Source of the DNA: DASQZT01 sp963728965
GTDB taxonomy: Bacteria; Acidobacteriota; Terriglobia; Bryobacterales; Bryobacteraceae
Reading direction: 5' to 3'
Length of the DNA: 64,000 nucleotides
Assembly: GCA_963728965.1 (NCBI GenBank)
Contig: CAVSMH010000001.1
Coordinates: 124,001-188,000 of the forward strand
Positions 1 through 7,635 of the stretch are shown one piece after another. Below the pieces are notes generated by a model. It was not told where the DNA came from. It saw only the letters and a program-made list of their open reading frames with translations, and ran no database searches. Position 1 is the stretch's first letter, and every line of letters begins with the position of its first letter. Both the position numbers and the translations under genes were made by a program.

Positions 1-183
1 GCGCTGGCGTACGCGATGCCTCCCACGGGCGGGGAGGGCATCGGTATCGACCGGCTGACGATGATCCTGACGGGCTGCCGTTCCATTCGGGACGTGATCC
101 TGTTCCCGCTGCTGCGGCCGGAAGGCCCGATCGACCTGATCGACACCATGCGGCGCCTGGACGGCGGCCCGCAAACCTCGTGA
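1..183 (+). CDS. lysS: Lysyl-tRNA synthetase, C-terminal end (partial)
   Basis: Only the last 60 residues are inside the window; the gene begins upstream. They carry the class II aminoacyl-tRNA synthetase motif 3, seen as GGEGIGIDRL, followed by the typical LysS ending VILFPLLRPE. Motif 3 holds the ATP-binding arginine. The enzyme charges tRNA-Lys in the cytoplasm. The TGA stop overlaps the GTG start of the next gene by 4 nt (GTGA), so translation of the permease is probably coupled to lysS. Identification is firm because motif 3 and the C-terminal tail are both distinctive for LysS. Confidence 0.93.
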   Translation, partial: ALAYAMPPTGGEGIGIDRLTMILTGCRSIRDVILFPLLRPEGPIDLIDTMRRLDGGPQTS

Positions 184-1421
184 AGACCGGCTTCGAGCTG
201 TTCGTGGCGTCGCGGTACCTGCGGGCGCACCGCAAGCAGGCGGTGATTTCGGTCATCACCGTGATCTCCATTCTGGGGGTGGCGGCGGGAGTGATGGCGC
301 TGGTGATCGCGCTGGGGGTGAACAATGGCTTCCGGTCGACGCTCCAGAAGAACCTGCTGGGGGCGATGGCCCACATCGACGTAAAGCCCCGCGAGCCCGG
401 TCCGGGCATCGAGAACTGGCGCGACCTGGCGGCGCGGATCCGCAAGCTGCCGCACGTGACGGCGGTGTCGCCGGCGCTGTACAGCCCGGTGTTCGTGACC
501 GGCCCGCTGCAATCCACCGGGGCGATCCTGAAGGGGATCGACGTGGATGCCGAGCTGGCCATCAGCGACGCGCTGCGGCGGCTGAAAGCGGGCTCGCTCG
601 ATCGCCTGCGCGATCCCCAGGCCAAGCCGCCGGGGATCATCCTGGGGGCGCGGCTGGTGGAAGACACGGGCATGGTGCTGCACTCGAACGTCTACGTGAT
701 CAGCCCGCAGGGCGGCGACCTGACGCCGTTCGGTACGGTGCCCCGGCCGATCCTGTTCCGCGTAACCGGCATCTTCGAATCGGGGTTCTACGAAGTGGAC
801 GATAAGTGGGCGTTCACCTCGATTGCGGCCACCCAGCAGATGCTGCATATTCCCGACGCGGTGAACAGCATCGAGGTGAACGTGGACGACCTGAACCGCG
901 CCGACGTCTACGCCAAAGCCATCGAACGGGTGGCCGGACCGCAGTACACCACGGTGACCTGGAAGGAGCAGAACCGGCAGCTCATGTCGGCGCTCAACAT
1001 GGAGCGGATCGTCACCATCATCACCATCGGGCTGATCGAGATCGTGGCGGCGCTGAACATTTTCATCACGCTGGTGATGATGGTGATGGAGAAGTACCGC
1101 GACATCGCCATCCTGATGTCGATGGGAGCGCGGCTGGGACAGGTCCGCCGGATCTTCATGATGCAGGGCGTGCTGATCGGAGTGGTAGGCAGCGCGATCG
1201 GGCTGGGGGTGGGCTATACGCTGTGCTACTACGCCAACCGATACCGGTGGGTGCGGCTCCCGCAGGACGTGTACGCCCTGTCGTTCGTGCCGTTCGAGCC
1301 GCGCTGGATCGATGGGGTGTGGATTGCGGCGCTGGCGATCCTGGTGAGCTTCCTTGCCACGCTCTATCCCGCAAGGAATGCCACCCGGATCGCCCCCGCC
1401 GAAGTGCTGAGGTACGAATAG
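180..1421 (+). CDS. ABC transporter permease of the LolC/LolE (FtsX/MacB) family
   Basis: The protein has 413 aa, the normal size for LolC/LolE. An N-terminal transmembrane helix at about 20-45 follows the characteristic start FELFVASRYLRAHRK. A large periplasmic domain covers about 50-270, and three further helices lie in the C-terminal part (about 275-300, 325-350, 378-400) before a terminal RYE. LolCE extracts lipoproteins from the inner membrane for delivery to LolA, powered by the LolD ATPase. No lolD is adjacent; the next gene is convergent and ends 3 bp away. The GTG start overlaps the lysS stop. A LolC/E role is inferred from family, and another FtsX-type export function is possible. 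Confidence 0.88.
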   Translation: MKTGFELFVASRYLRAHRKQAVISVITVISILGVAAGVMALVIALGVNNGFRSTLQKNLLGAMAHIDVKPREPGPGIENWRDLAARIRKLPHVTAVSPALYSPVFVTGPLQSTGAILKGIDVDAELAISDALRRLKAGSLDRLRDPQAKPPGIILGARLVEDTGMVLHSNVYVISPQGGDLTPFGTVPRPILFRVTGIFESGFYEVDDKWAFTSIAATQQMLHIPDAVNSIEVNVDDLNRADVYAKAIERVAGPQYTTVTWKEQNRQLMSALNMERIVTIITIGLIEIVAALNIFITLVMMVMEKYRDIAILMSMGARLGQVRRIFMMQGVLIGVVGSAIGLGVGYTLCYYANRYRWVRLPQDVYALSFVPFEPRWIDGVWIAALAILVSFLATLYPARNATRIAPAEVLRYE

Positions 1422-1424
1422 AGG

Positions 1425-3278
1425 TTACTTGCTCAAGGTATAGTTGACGTCGATTTCGGTTTGCACCTCGACCGGATTGCCGTTGAGGAGGGTGGTCTGA
1501 TAGACCCATTGGCGGACGGCATCGAGGGCGGAGGGCACCAGCAGGGGATGGCCGCTGATCACTTCGAGACGCTGCACGGTGCCATCTTTGCCGATGACGG
1601 CGGAGAGCCTCACCTGGCCCTCGATGTGGGCGGCCTTGGCTTCCGGCGGGTAGACGGGGGCGACCTTGTTGATGAGCTTCACCTGCTGCACCGAGCCGCC
1701 GATTTTGATGCGCTGCGGGAAATCGGGGACGTAGTCCGCCGCGGTGATGATGAGTGCCGCGGTATCGCCGCTGGGTGCCAGGGCGACGCGCAAATGCTCG
1801 TCGAATTCGCGGACTGCGGCCAGGGTCTTGGGCAGCGAATCTTCGGCAATCGGGTCGCCCTCATGGAGCGGCAACCTGGCCAGCAGATCGTTCCTGGCCT
1901 GGTCGGAAAGGCCCATCACGCTGATGCTGCCGAGGGTGCGGCCGACCAGGGCGGGGCGGCGCGGGCTGCCGCTGAGGGCGCCGCGTACCGACGGCTCGGA
2001 GCCGGCGCCGACGCCGCCGGGCACGCCGCGCACGACGCCGCCTTCATGAACGGCGGCGGCACCCGATCCTTCCGCCGGCAGCTGGAAGGCAATGCTGACG
2101 ACCCGCGAAGCGCCCGCCGGGCCGTGGGCGAAATGCCAGCCGAACACGGAGGTGAGGGCTGCCTTGCGCAGTTCATCGGGCCCGCTGAGGACGCGGGCAT
2201 CGATGACATTGCCTTCGGCATCGAGTTTGGCCTCCACGGCGACGACGCCCTGCACCCCGGCGCGGCGCGCCGCCTCGGGATAGGCTACCGGGGCGCGGTG
2301 CATGAGCGCGGCACCACCCACATCGACGCTGACTCCGGGGGCGTCTCGCACCACCTGGGGCGAGGCCGCCAGAGGAAACGCCGTGGCCACGAACCAGCAC
2401 GCCCCGGCGAGAAATCCCAAGCCGGCGGCGAGCCCTGAAATCCATCTCGTTCTCGACATACGAACCTCCTTCAAAATCGAAACCACCCGATGCTTCAGGT
2501 GCCGCCTTCGCAGGAATAGCGGAGCCGGAGCGAGGTCCGGCTGGATCCCCGCGCCCGCGATGGCCAGCAACGCGTCGACATACTCGTCGCGAGCCTGCGT
2601 CCGTTCGACGACGGTGCGGTCGACCGCCTGCTCGCGCGCCAGTTGAATTTCTCCCAGCAACCACCAGATTGCCGGATGGAACCAGAAGATCGCCCGGACC
2701 CATTCTTCGGCGAAAGTGAAGAGCCAGTCGTGCCGCTCGACGTGCAGAAGTTCATGGCACAGGATGACCTCGCGGCGCGCCGGATCCATTTCCGGAAAGC
2801 CCGCGGGCAGGAGAATCACCGGTCGCCAGAATCCGAACGTCACGGGACTCTTGATGTGTTCGGAGATCCGGGTGGGACAGGCGCCCGGCTTGCCGCAAGC
2901 CCAAGCGCGGGAGTGGAGGCGGTAACGGCGGAGCCTCCACAGGCCGACGGCGAGCCAGCCGAGACGGATCACCGCGCCGGCGGCCAGCACGGCCAGCGCG
3001 ATCTCGGTGGCCGGTGGGATGCGCGTGGAGCCGGATTTGGCGGGCGTGACCAGGACCACCGTGGTGGTGACATCCACCAGGTCGGTGACGACGGCCTGGC
3101 GCCAGGGCCGCACCTTCGGCAGGATGAGGCAGGCGGCCAGCAGAATCTGCCAGTACAGCAGCCGGGCGCGCGGCACACGCAAGCGGAGCAGCGACGGGAT
3201 GAACGCCGCCAGGCCGACCAGCAGGCCGATTTGCAGGCTGTAGGTGATGAGGTTGTCCCAGATCAAACGGAAGGTCAT
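1425..3278 (-). CDS. blaR1: BlaR1/MecR1-type M56 metalloprotease with POTRA-like and TonB C-terminal domains
   Basis: The protein has 617 aa. The N-terminal part is a BlaR1-like M56 peptidase: helices at about 13-33, 40-55 and 92-114, a zinc motif HELLH at 175-179 and a likely third ligand Glu in LAREQAVD near 216. A further helix lies at about 277-300. The periplasmic part is not a penicillin-binding sensor. It holds a TonB C-terminal-like module (about 320-405, with YPEAARRAGVQG), a POTRA-like stretch (about 450-510, with GLSDQARNDLLARLPLHEGD) and a second TonB module (about 535-617, with YPPEAKAAHIEGQV). By analogy with BlaR1 it should cleave the BlaI-type repressor encoded just upstream, with which it overlaps by 4 nt. 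What it senses is unknown; an envelope or TonB-linked signal is an inference. Confidence 0.85.
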   Translation of the reverse strand: MTFRLIWDNLITYSLQIGLLVGLAAFIPSLLRLRVPRARLLYWQILLAACLILPKVRPWRQAVVTDLVDVTTTVVLVTPAKSGSTRIPPATEIALAVLAAGAVIRLGWLAVGLWRLRRYRLHSRAWACGKPGACPTRISEHIKSPVTFGFWRPVILLPAGFPEMDPARREVILCHELLHVERHDWLFTFAEEWVRAIFWFHPAIWWLLGEIQLAREQAVDRTVVERTQARDEYVDALLAIAGAGIQPDLAPAPLFLRRRHLKHRVVSILKEVRMSRTRWISGLAAGLGFLAGACWFVATAFPLAASPQVVRDAPGVSVDVGGAALMHRAPVAYPEAARRAGVQGVVAVEAKLDAEGNVIDARVLSGPDELRKAALTSVFGWHFAHGPAGASRVVSIAFQLPAEGSGAAAVHEGGVVRGVPGGVGAGSEPSVRGALSGSPRRPALVGRTLGSISVMGLSDQARNDLLARLPLHEGDPIAEDSLPKTLAAVREFDEHLRVALAPSGDTAALIITAADYVPDFPQRIKIGGSVQQVKLINKVAPVYPPEAKAAHIEGQVRLSAVIGKDGTVQRLEVISGHPLLVPSALDAVRQWVYQTTLLNGNPVEVQTEIDVNYTLSK

Positions 3279-3646
3279 GGCTTCCTCCGCAGGCGCGCGA
3301 TTTCCTCGAGGTCGGCACGCGAAAGGTGGTGTTCCTCGACGAGGTGGACGAGCAGGGGTTCGGCCGAGCCGTTGAAGACGCGGTTGACGAACTCGCGGAC
3401 CATGGCGCCGATGACCTGGCGTTTGGGCTGGGCGGCGCGGTAGACATAGGCGCGGTCGGCCGACGTCTTCGCCACGTAGCCTTTCTGTTCCAGGATCTTG
3501 AGCATGGTCATGACGGTGGTGTAGGCCACCTTGCGCCGCTCCAGCAATGCCTCGTAGACATCGCGGACCGTGACGCTTTCCCGCTCCCAGACGACCTTCA
3601 TGATTTCCAGTTCCTGCCCGGTGAGGGTGGTGCTCCGGCGTCTCAT
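3275..3646 (-). CDS. blaI: BlaI/MecI/CopY-family winged-helix repressor
   Basis: The 123 aa length is typical of the family. The winged helix covers about 8-80 and contains LTGQELEIMKVVWE and the recognition region VAYTTVMTMLKILEQKGYV. The C-terminal dimerisation part includes FVNRVFNGSAEPLLVHLVEE. BlaI repressors bind dyad operators and are inactivated by the co-encoded membrane protease. Here the blaR1-like gene follows with a 4-nt overlap. A perfect 16-bp palindrome abuts the start codon and overlaps the predicted -10, so autorepression is likely. No Shine-Dalgarno is visible, and the start is supported by the normal family N-terminus. Confidence 0.93.
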   Translation of the reverse strand: MRRRSTTLTGQELEIMKVVWERESVTVRDVYEALLERRKVAYTTVMTMLKILEQKGYVAKTSADRAYVYRAAQPKRQVIGAMVREFVNRVFNGSAEPLLVHLVEEHHLSRADLEEIARLRRKP

Positions 3647-3681
3647 ACTAATTAATTAGTACGAATGAAATCGCGTGTCAA
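3646..3681 (-). promoter_or_regulatory. blaI promoter and 16-bp palindromic operator
   Basis: On the minus strand a perfect TTGACA -35 (3676-3681) is followed after 17 nt by TAATTA (3653-3658). The expected transcription start falls on the A of the blaI ATG (3646). The perfect palindrome TACTAATTAATTAGTA occupies 3646-3661, covering the -10 and the first base of the start codon. This is the expected site for self-binding by the BlaI-type repressor, whose known operators are dyads containing TAC/GTA ends. Confidence 0.75.
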
Positions 3682-3718
3682 GAGAAAAAACGCCGAAGAT
3701 AGGAATTTTCCGCGCAAA

Positions 3719-5008
3719 TCATGCTTCGCCATCGGCGGGCAGCCGTTTCCGCAGCGTGAGGAGTAGGCCGCCGGCCAGGGCCAGCGATGCGGCGAGATAC
3801 ACCATCGCGCCGGTGAACGAGCCCGTGCTCTGTTTGATCCAGCCGGTGACGTAAGGGCCGACGAACCCTCCCAGGTTGCCGGCCGAATTGATCAGGCCCA
3901 CCGCTCCGGCGGCGGCCGATCCGGAAAGGAAAGAGGTGGGATACGACCACCACACCGCCATCGGGGCATACGTACCGATGGCCGCCAGCACCATGAAGGA
4001 GAAGTACGTCCACGGCGCGTGGGCGAAGGCGCCGGCGCCCACTCCGATCGCCGCCAGAAACAGGTGGATGGCGCCGTGCCACCGCTTCTCGTTGCGCAGG
4101 GAAGAGGAGTGGCCGGTGTAAGCCGATGCCACGAGCGAGATCATCATGGCCACCGAGACCGCGCGCCCGATGGCCGGATTCGACCAGCCCGAGACTTCCT
4201 TCAGCACGGTGGGCATCCAGTAATTGAAGCCCCAGAAACCCGTGATCCACAGGAAGTAGATCAGGCAGAGCTTCCCCACTTCGCGATCCTTCAGCGCCTG
4301 CCTCAGGGTGTACCGGCGCGTGGCGGTCTTCGCGGCGACTTCACGCTCGTATCGCTCGGTGAGGAACTCTTTTTCCGCCGGCGTAAGCCATGGGGCCTGG
4401 CGAGGCCAGTCCGCCATCCAGAAGATCAGGACGACTCCCAGAGCGACCGCCGGAACGGCTTCAATCAGGAAGAGGACCTGCCAGCCGCGCAGCCCGAACA
4501 CCGAAAACCCGATCAGCCAGCCGGCCAGGGGAGCGCCGATGATGCCGGCGGTCTGCAGGGAAGTAAGCAGCAGGGCTATGGCTCGGGCCCGGTCGCCGGC
4601 GCCAAACCAGCGCGGAATGCAACTGGCATAGATGACCGGGTAGAGGCTCGCCTCGGCGGCGCCCAGGAGGAAGCGGACGAGGTAGAACTGCCAGGCGGTG
4701 TGCATGAACGCCATGAAGGCCGAGATCAGCCCCCAGGTAATCATGATGCGCGCCAGCCAGCCGCGAGGACTGTAGCGTTCCGCGATCAGCGCTCCGGGCA
4801 CCTCGAACAGGAAGTACCCGGCGAAGAAGATGCCCGCGCCCAAGCCGAAGGTTTGCGAATCGAACCCCAGATCCCGGTTCATGGTGAGCGCCGCGTAGCC
4901 GATGTTGACGCGATCGATATACGCGATCACCGAGACCAGGAACAAGGGCAGCACGACCCGCGCATAGGCCTTTCGGTTTGTGCGCTCCGCGAGATCGCGA
5001 TCGTGCAT
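3719..5008 (-). CDS. MFS transporter, anion:cation symporter (ACS)-like
   Basis: The protein has 429 aa with about 12 predicted transmembrane helices. The N-terminal region (YIDRVNIGYAALTMNRDLG) followed by GYFLFEVPGALIAERYSPR is the signature of the ACS branch of the major facilitator superfamily, which imports hexuronates, glucarate, tartrate and related organic acids. The gene starts 14 bp after the stop of the zinc-dependent dehydrogenase gene and lies in the same direction, so the two probably form an operon for uptake and first oxidation of a sugar acid or polyol. The exact substrate cannot be read from the sequence. Confidence 0.87.
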   Translation of the reverse strand: MHDRDLAERTNRKAYARVVLPLFLVSVIAYIDRVNIGYAALTMNRDLGFDSQTFGLGAGIFFAGYFLFEVPGALIAERYSPRGWLARIMITWGLISAFMAFMHTAWQFYLVRFLLGAAEASLYPVIYASCIPRWFGAGDRARAIALLLTSLQTAGIIGAPLAGWLIGFSVFGLRGWQVLFLIEAVPAVALGVVLIFWMADWPRQAPWLTPAEKEFLTERYEREVAAKTATRRYTLRQALKDREVGKLCLIYFLWITGFWGFNYWMPTVLKEVSGWSNPAIGRAVSVAMMISLVASAYTGHSSSLRNEKRWHGAIHLFLAAIGVGAGAFAHAPWTYFSFMVLAAIGTYAPMAVWWSYPTSFLSGSAAAGAVGLINSAGNLGGFVGPYVTGWIKQSTGSFTGAMVYLAASLALAGGLLLTLRKRLPADGEA

Positions 5009-5022
5009 CGCCTGGTCTGGCC

Positions 5023-6006
5023 TCAGACGTCCGAGTCCTGCACCTCGAAGAGGGCCTTGATGTAGTCCTTGCGGGCGGCCAGCTCACCGAAACGGACCGG
5101 CGCATCGGCCATGGGCAGGCGATGAGTAATCCACGGCAGAATATCGATTTCACCGCGCTCCATCATGCCGATCACCCGTGGAAAATGGTGATGGCTGTTG
5201 CGGCTCATCTGGATGGTGAGTTCGCGGCGCATGAGGAGCGTGTGGTCCACGGGGATCTCTCCCAGAAACTGGCCCACCAGCACCAGTGTGCCGGCGGGGC
5301 TGACGCGCTCGAAGCTCGAGCGGATGGCCTCCTCGTCTCCGGTGGCATCGAAAACGAAGGGAGCGGTGCGGCCGTCGTACTCCGGCAGCACCTCCATGCC
5401 GAAGCGGCCGGCGAAGCGGCGGCGGAACTCCACCTTCTCCACGATGCGCGCGGAGGCGCCGGCCAGCAGCACGAACTGAAGCACGGCCAGGCCGATCGGT
5501 CCCGCGCCGACGATCAGCGCGTCGTCGCCGGCGGCAATCCCGCTGCGCACCACGGCATGGGCGCCGATGGTCAGGAACTCCACCAATGCCAACTGATCGA
5601 ACGAGAGCCGGCCGGACGGGTAGAGCCGTTCCACGGGGACCGCCGCGAGGCCGCGCATACCGCCATCGACGTGCACTCCGAACACCTTCATCTCGGTGCA
5701 GCAATTCGGCCGGTTCAACCGGCACGGGCGACACACACCGCAACTGAAATGGGGCTCGATGGCGCAGCGCTCACCGGGCCGGATGCCGCGGGCGTTCTCC
5801 GGCGCTTCGAGCACCTCGCAGCTCAACTCGTGGCCGAGAATCCGCGGGTAGCTGTAGTTCGGCTGATTGCCATCGTAGGCATGCCAATCGCTGCCGCACA
5901 CCGCGATCCGTCGGATCCGTACCAGGGCCTCTCCCGGTTTCGCCACGACGGGATCCACGTGGTGCGCGGCGAGTTTGCGGGGCTCTTCGAGCACGATCTG
6001 TCGCAT
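5023..6006 (-). CDS. Zinc-dependent medium-chain alcohol/polyol dehydrogenase
   Basis: The protein has 327 aa and belongs to the zinc MDR family. Catalytic zinc ligands appear as Cys in VCGSDWHAYDG and His-Glu in GHELS. Structural-zinc cysteines appear in CGVCRPCRLNRPNCC. The Rossmann fold begins around DALIVGAGPIGLAVLQ. It resembles sorbitol, threonine or L-galactonate/L-gulonate dehydrogenases (RspB/YjjN type), which oxidise a secondary alcohol with NAD(P)+. It is the first gene of an operon with the ACS-type transporter. An extended -10 (TGCTATACT) lies just upstream with a very short leader. The substrate is inferred only in general terms. Confidence 0.87.
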   Translation of the reverse strand: MRQIVLEEPRKLAAHHVDPVVAKPGEALVRIRRIAVCGSDWHAYDGNQPNYSYPRILGHELSCEVLEAPENARGIRPGERCAIEPHFSCGVCRPCRLNRPNCCTEMKVFGVHVDGGMRGLAAVPVERLYPSGRLSFDQLALVEFLTIGAHAVVRSGIAAGDDALIVGAGPIGLAVLQFVLLAGASARIVEKVEFRRRFAGRFGMEVLPEYDGRTAPFVFDATGDEEAIRSSFERVSPAGTLVLVGQFLGEIPVDHTLLMRRELTIQMSRNSHHHFPRVIGMMERGEIDILPWITHRLPMADAPVRFGELAARKDYIKALFEVQDSDV

Positions 6007-6019
6007 AGATTTCGCTCAG

Positions 6020-6028
6020 AGTATAGCA
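6020..6028 (-). promoter_or_regulatory. Extended -10 promoter element of the dehydrogenase operon
   Basis: TGCTATACT on the minus strand is a TGn-TATACT extended -10. It ends 13 nt before the ATG at 6006, giving a predicted leader of only about 6 nt. No clear -35 is present, as is usual for extended -10 promoters. Confidence 0.45.
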
Positions 6029-6229
6029 GCCGTTGTGCGTCGTTGCGGTCTGGCTCCCAGGTGGCGTGGGCGGACTGGGCAGGCTTGGCGGAGTGTTGTG
6101 GCACAATCCCAGGCGGCCGGCGATGAAGCGCATTAATCTACGCCTGAGGCGCCCCGGCATGCGTCCGGCCGGCGCGGCGGCGTGGTCGTATCGGGAACCC
6201 CAACCAGCCACACACGGAGGTGGCGGGCC

Positions 6230-6557
6230 ATGAACCAGCGAATCGTACTGCTCCTGGGATCGGTCCTCCTGTCGGCGCATTCACGTGAACGCGTCGCATC
6301 AGGGTCGCGAAGGCGCCATCGATATCGGCCAGGCGAACGTTTTCGGGGCGGGAGCCGCGGGCGGTGCCGCGGCGGGATCGGGAAAGCTGATTGCCATCAT
6401 CGCCGGCGTGGCCGCGGCGGGGGCAGTTGGGGCGGCCTTGGGTTTGCGCGGCGGCAAGAACACGCCACCGTCGCCCGCAGTCCCTGCGGCGCCCACTGCG
6501 CCGGCGGGCAGCATCTCGTTGGGAAACGCGGGGGCCGGGTTCGGTCCGCCGCACTAG
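6230..6557 (+). pseudogene. Decayed small secreted/membrane-tail protein (signal peptide out of frame with its tail)
   Basis: An ATG at 6230 encodes a clean signal-peptide-like start, MNQRIVLLLGSVLLSAHS, in one frame. One frame over, from about 6279, runs IHVNASHQGREGAIDIGQ followed by a Gly/Ala-rich stretch, a hydrophobic helix (KLIAIIAGVAAAGAVGAALG), a Pro/Thr-rich linker and the stop at 6557. The tail looks like the last strand of an Ig-like domain plus the membrane tail found in acidobacterial secreted Ig-like proteins, as recalled from the lineage. The simplest reading is an internal deletion that removed the Ig-like domain and left the two ends out of frame. A GTG at 6285 could still start the tail alone (90 aa). 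Confidence 0.45.
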
Positions 6558-6573
6558 CACCCGGAGGAGTCGG

Positions 6574-7365
6574 ATGAAAGCGCTGCTGGTTTTCCTGCCG
6601 GTCCTGGCGATGGCCGGCGAGACGCTGCGGGGCCCGGTCGCAGGCTATGTCGCGGAAAGGCACGGTGCGCAACTCCGCACCATTCTGGGTGTCCCGGGCG
6701 CGTTCGAGTTCAGCGATCCACTGACCTTGCCGGAAGGAGTCACACGGGTCCGGCCCGCACCGGGCCACGACTTCGCGCTGGTGGAAGTGGGCGACGGCGC
6801 GGGCGTGCTGCACCTCGACCGCGGTTCTGCCGGGCGTGTAGTGCCGGTAGACGGGATGCTGCCGGCCGATTGGGCGGCGTTCAGTGCGACCGGTACCGCG
6901 GCGGCCCTGTTTTCGGCCCCGTCCGGAATGGTCCAGGTAGCCATCGGGTTGCCGGACGCGCCTCGCATCGCGATGACCCGGGATGTGTCGGATCTGGCGC
7001 TGCGAACCGCGTCCGTCAGCGACGATGGTGCGCTGGTGGTCGCCGCCTCGGAGGATGCCGCTTACTTCCTGCACCGCGAAGGACCGCCGCAACTCGACGC
7101 CAGCTCCACGCCGCGCGATCTGAACAGCGCCAACGTCACCTTCACCGCCGCCGCGGGCGCCCAGTTGAACGGTCTGTCCTTCACCGTCGCCCTCTCTCCG
7201 AAAGCCGCGGACTGGTTCGGCAGTGCCGCCGGAGCGGCCAGTGGCGGGGCGTTTTCGATGCAGATTCCGTTCAACTACTCGGGCGACACCAGCGCCATCG
7301 GGTCGGTTTCGGTGACGCTGGTGAATTCGGTAGGACTTTCCGCACCGGTTTCCGGCGGCAAGTAG
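6574..7365 (+). CDS. Secreted protein of unknown function
   Basis: The protein has 263 aa. The start is set by a strong GGAGGAG 5 nt before ATG 6574. A short signal peptide (MKALLVFLPVLAMAGE) is followed by a repetitive beta-rich body with runs such as VRPAPGHDFALVEVGDGAG and SVSDDGALVVAASEDAAYF. These resemble beta-propeller blades reporting per-blade values. The last 75 residues form a separate beta domain with a Ser/Ala/Gly-rich end. It starts 16 bp after the decayed tail protein and was probably cotranscribed with it. No family is recognised, and the propeller interpretation is tentative. Confidence 0.7.
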   Translation: MKALLVFLPVLAMAGETLRGPVAGYVAERHGAQLRTILGVPGAFEFSDPLTLPEGVTRVRPAPGHDFALVEVGDGAGVLHLDRGSAGRVVPVDGMLPADWAAFSATGTAAALFSAPSGMVQVAIGLPDAPRIAMTRDVSDLALRTASVSDDGALVVAASEDAAYFLHREGPPQLDASSTPRDLNSANVTFTAAAGAQLNGLSFTVALSPKAADWFGSAAGAASGGAFSMQIPFNYSGDTSAIGSVSVTLVNSVGLSAPVSGGK

Positions 7366-7635
7366 GGTTGAACGCACCGGTGCGCGCCGCGCGAGGCGCG
7401 CCTCCCCTCCCTTGCGGGTTTCTCCAACGGCCCAGGGCGGATCTGTGGGTCCTGGCGGGCCGCAGTTCGTCGTTTCGACGTGTAGTTGAACCTCTTCCTT
7501 GCGGGTCTTTGCATTGAGGATGGTTTCCGGCGATCGTCATTGCCGATCCGCAAGCCTCCCCGTCTAACGATCCCATAGCGATTGACTATCGTTTTGCGCG
7601 AACGCGCAGGCAGACAGGAGTCGTGTATCCAAGAG

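Noticed and set aside
806..1447. Plus-strand frame with a run of histidines inside the LolC/E gene
   Set aside because: The His run comes from repeated ATC ACC codons of the permease read out of frame.
7366..7635. Gene or leader in the gap before the GT-C membrane protein
   Set aside because: Repeated short motifs (CTTGCGGGT) occur twice but form no coding frame or convincing stem; the TTGACT at 7582 has no -10 partner.
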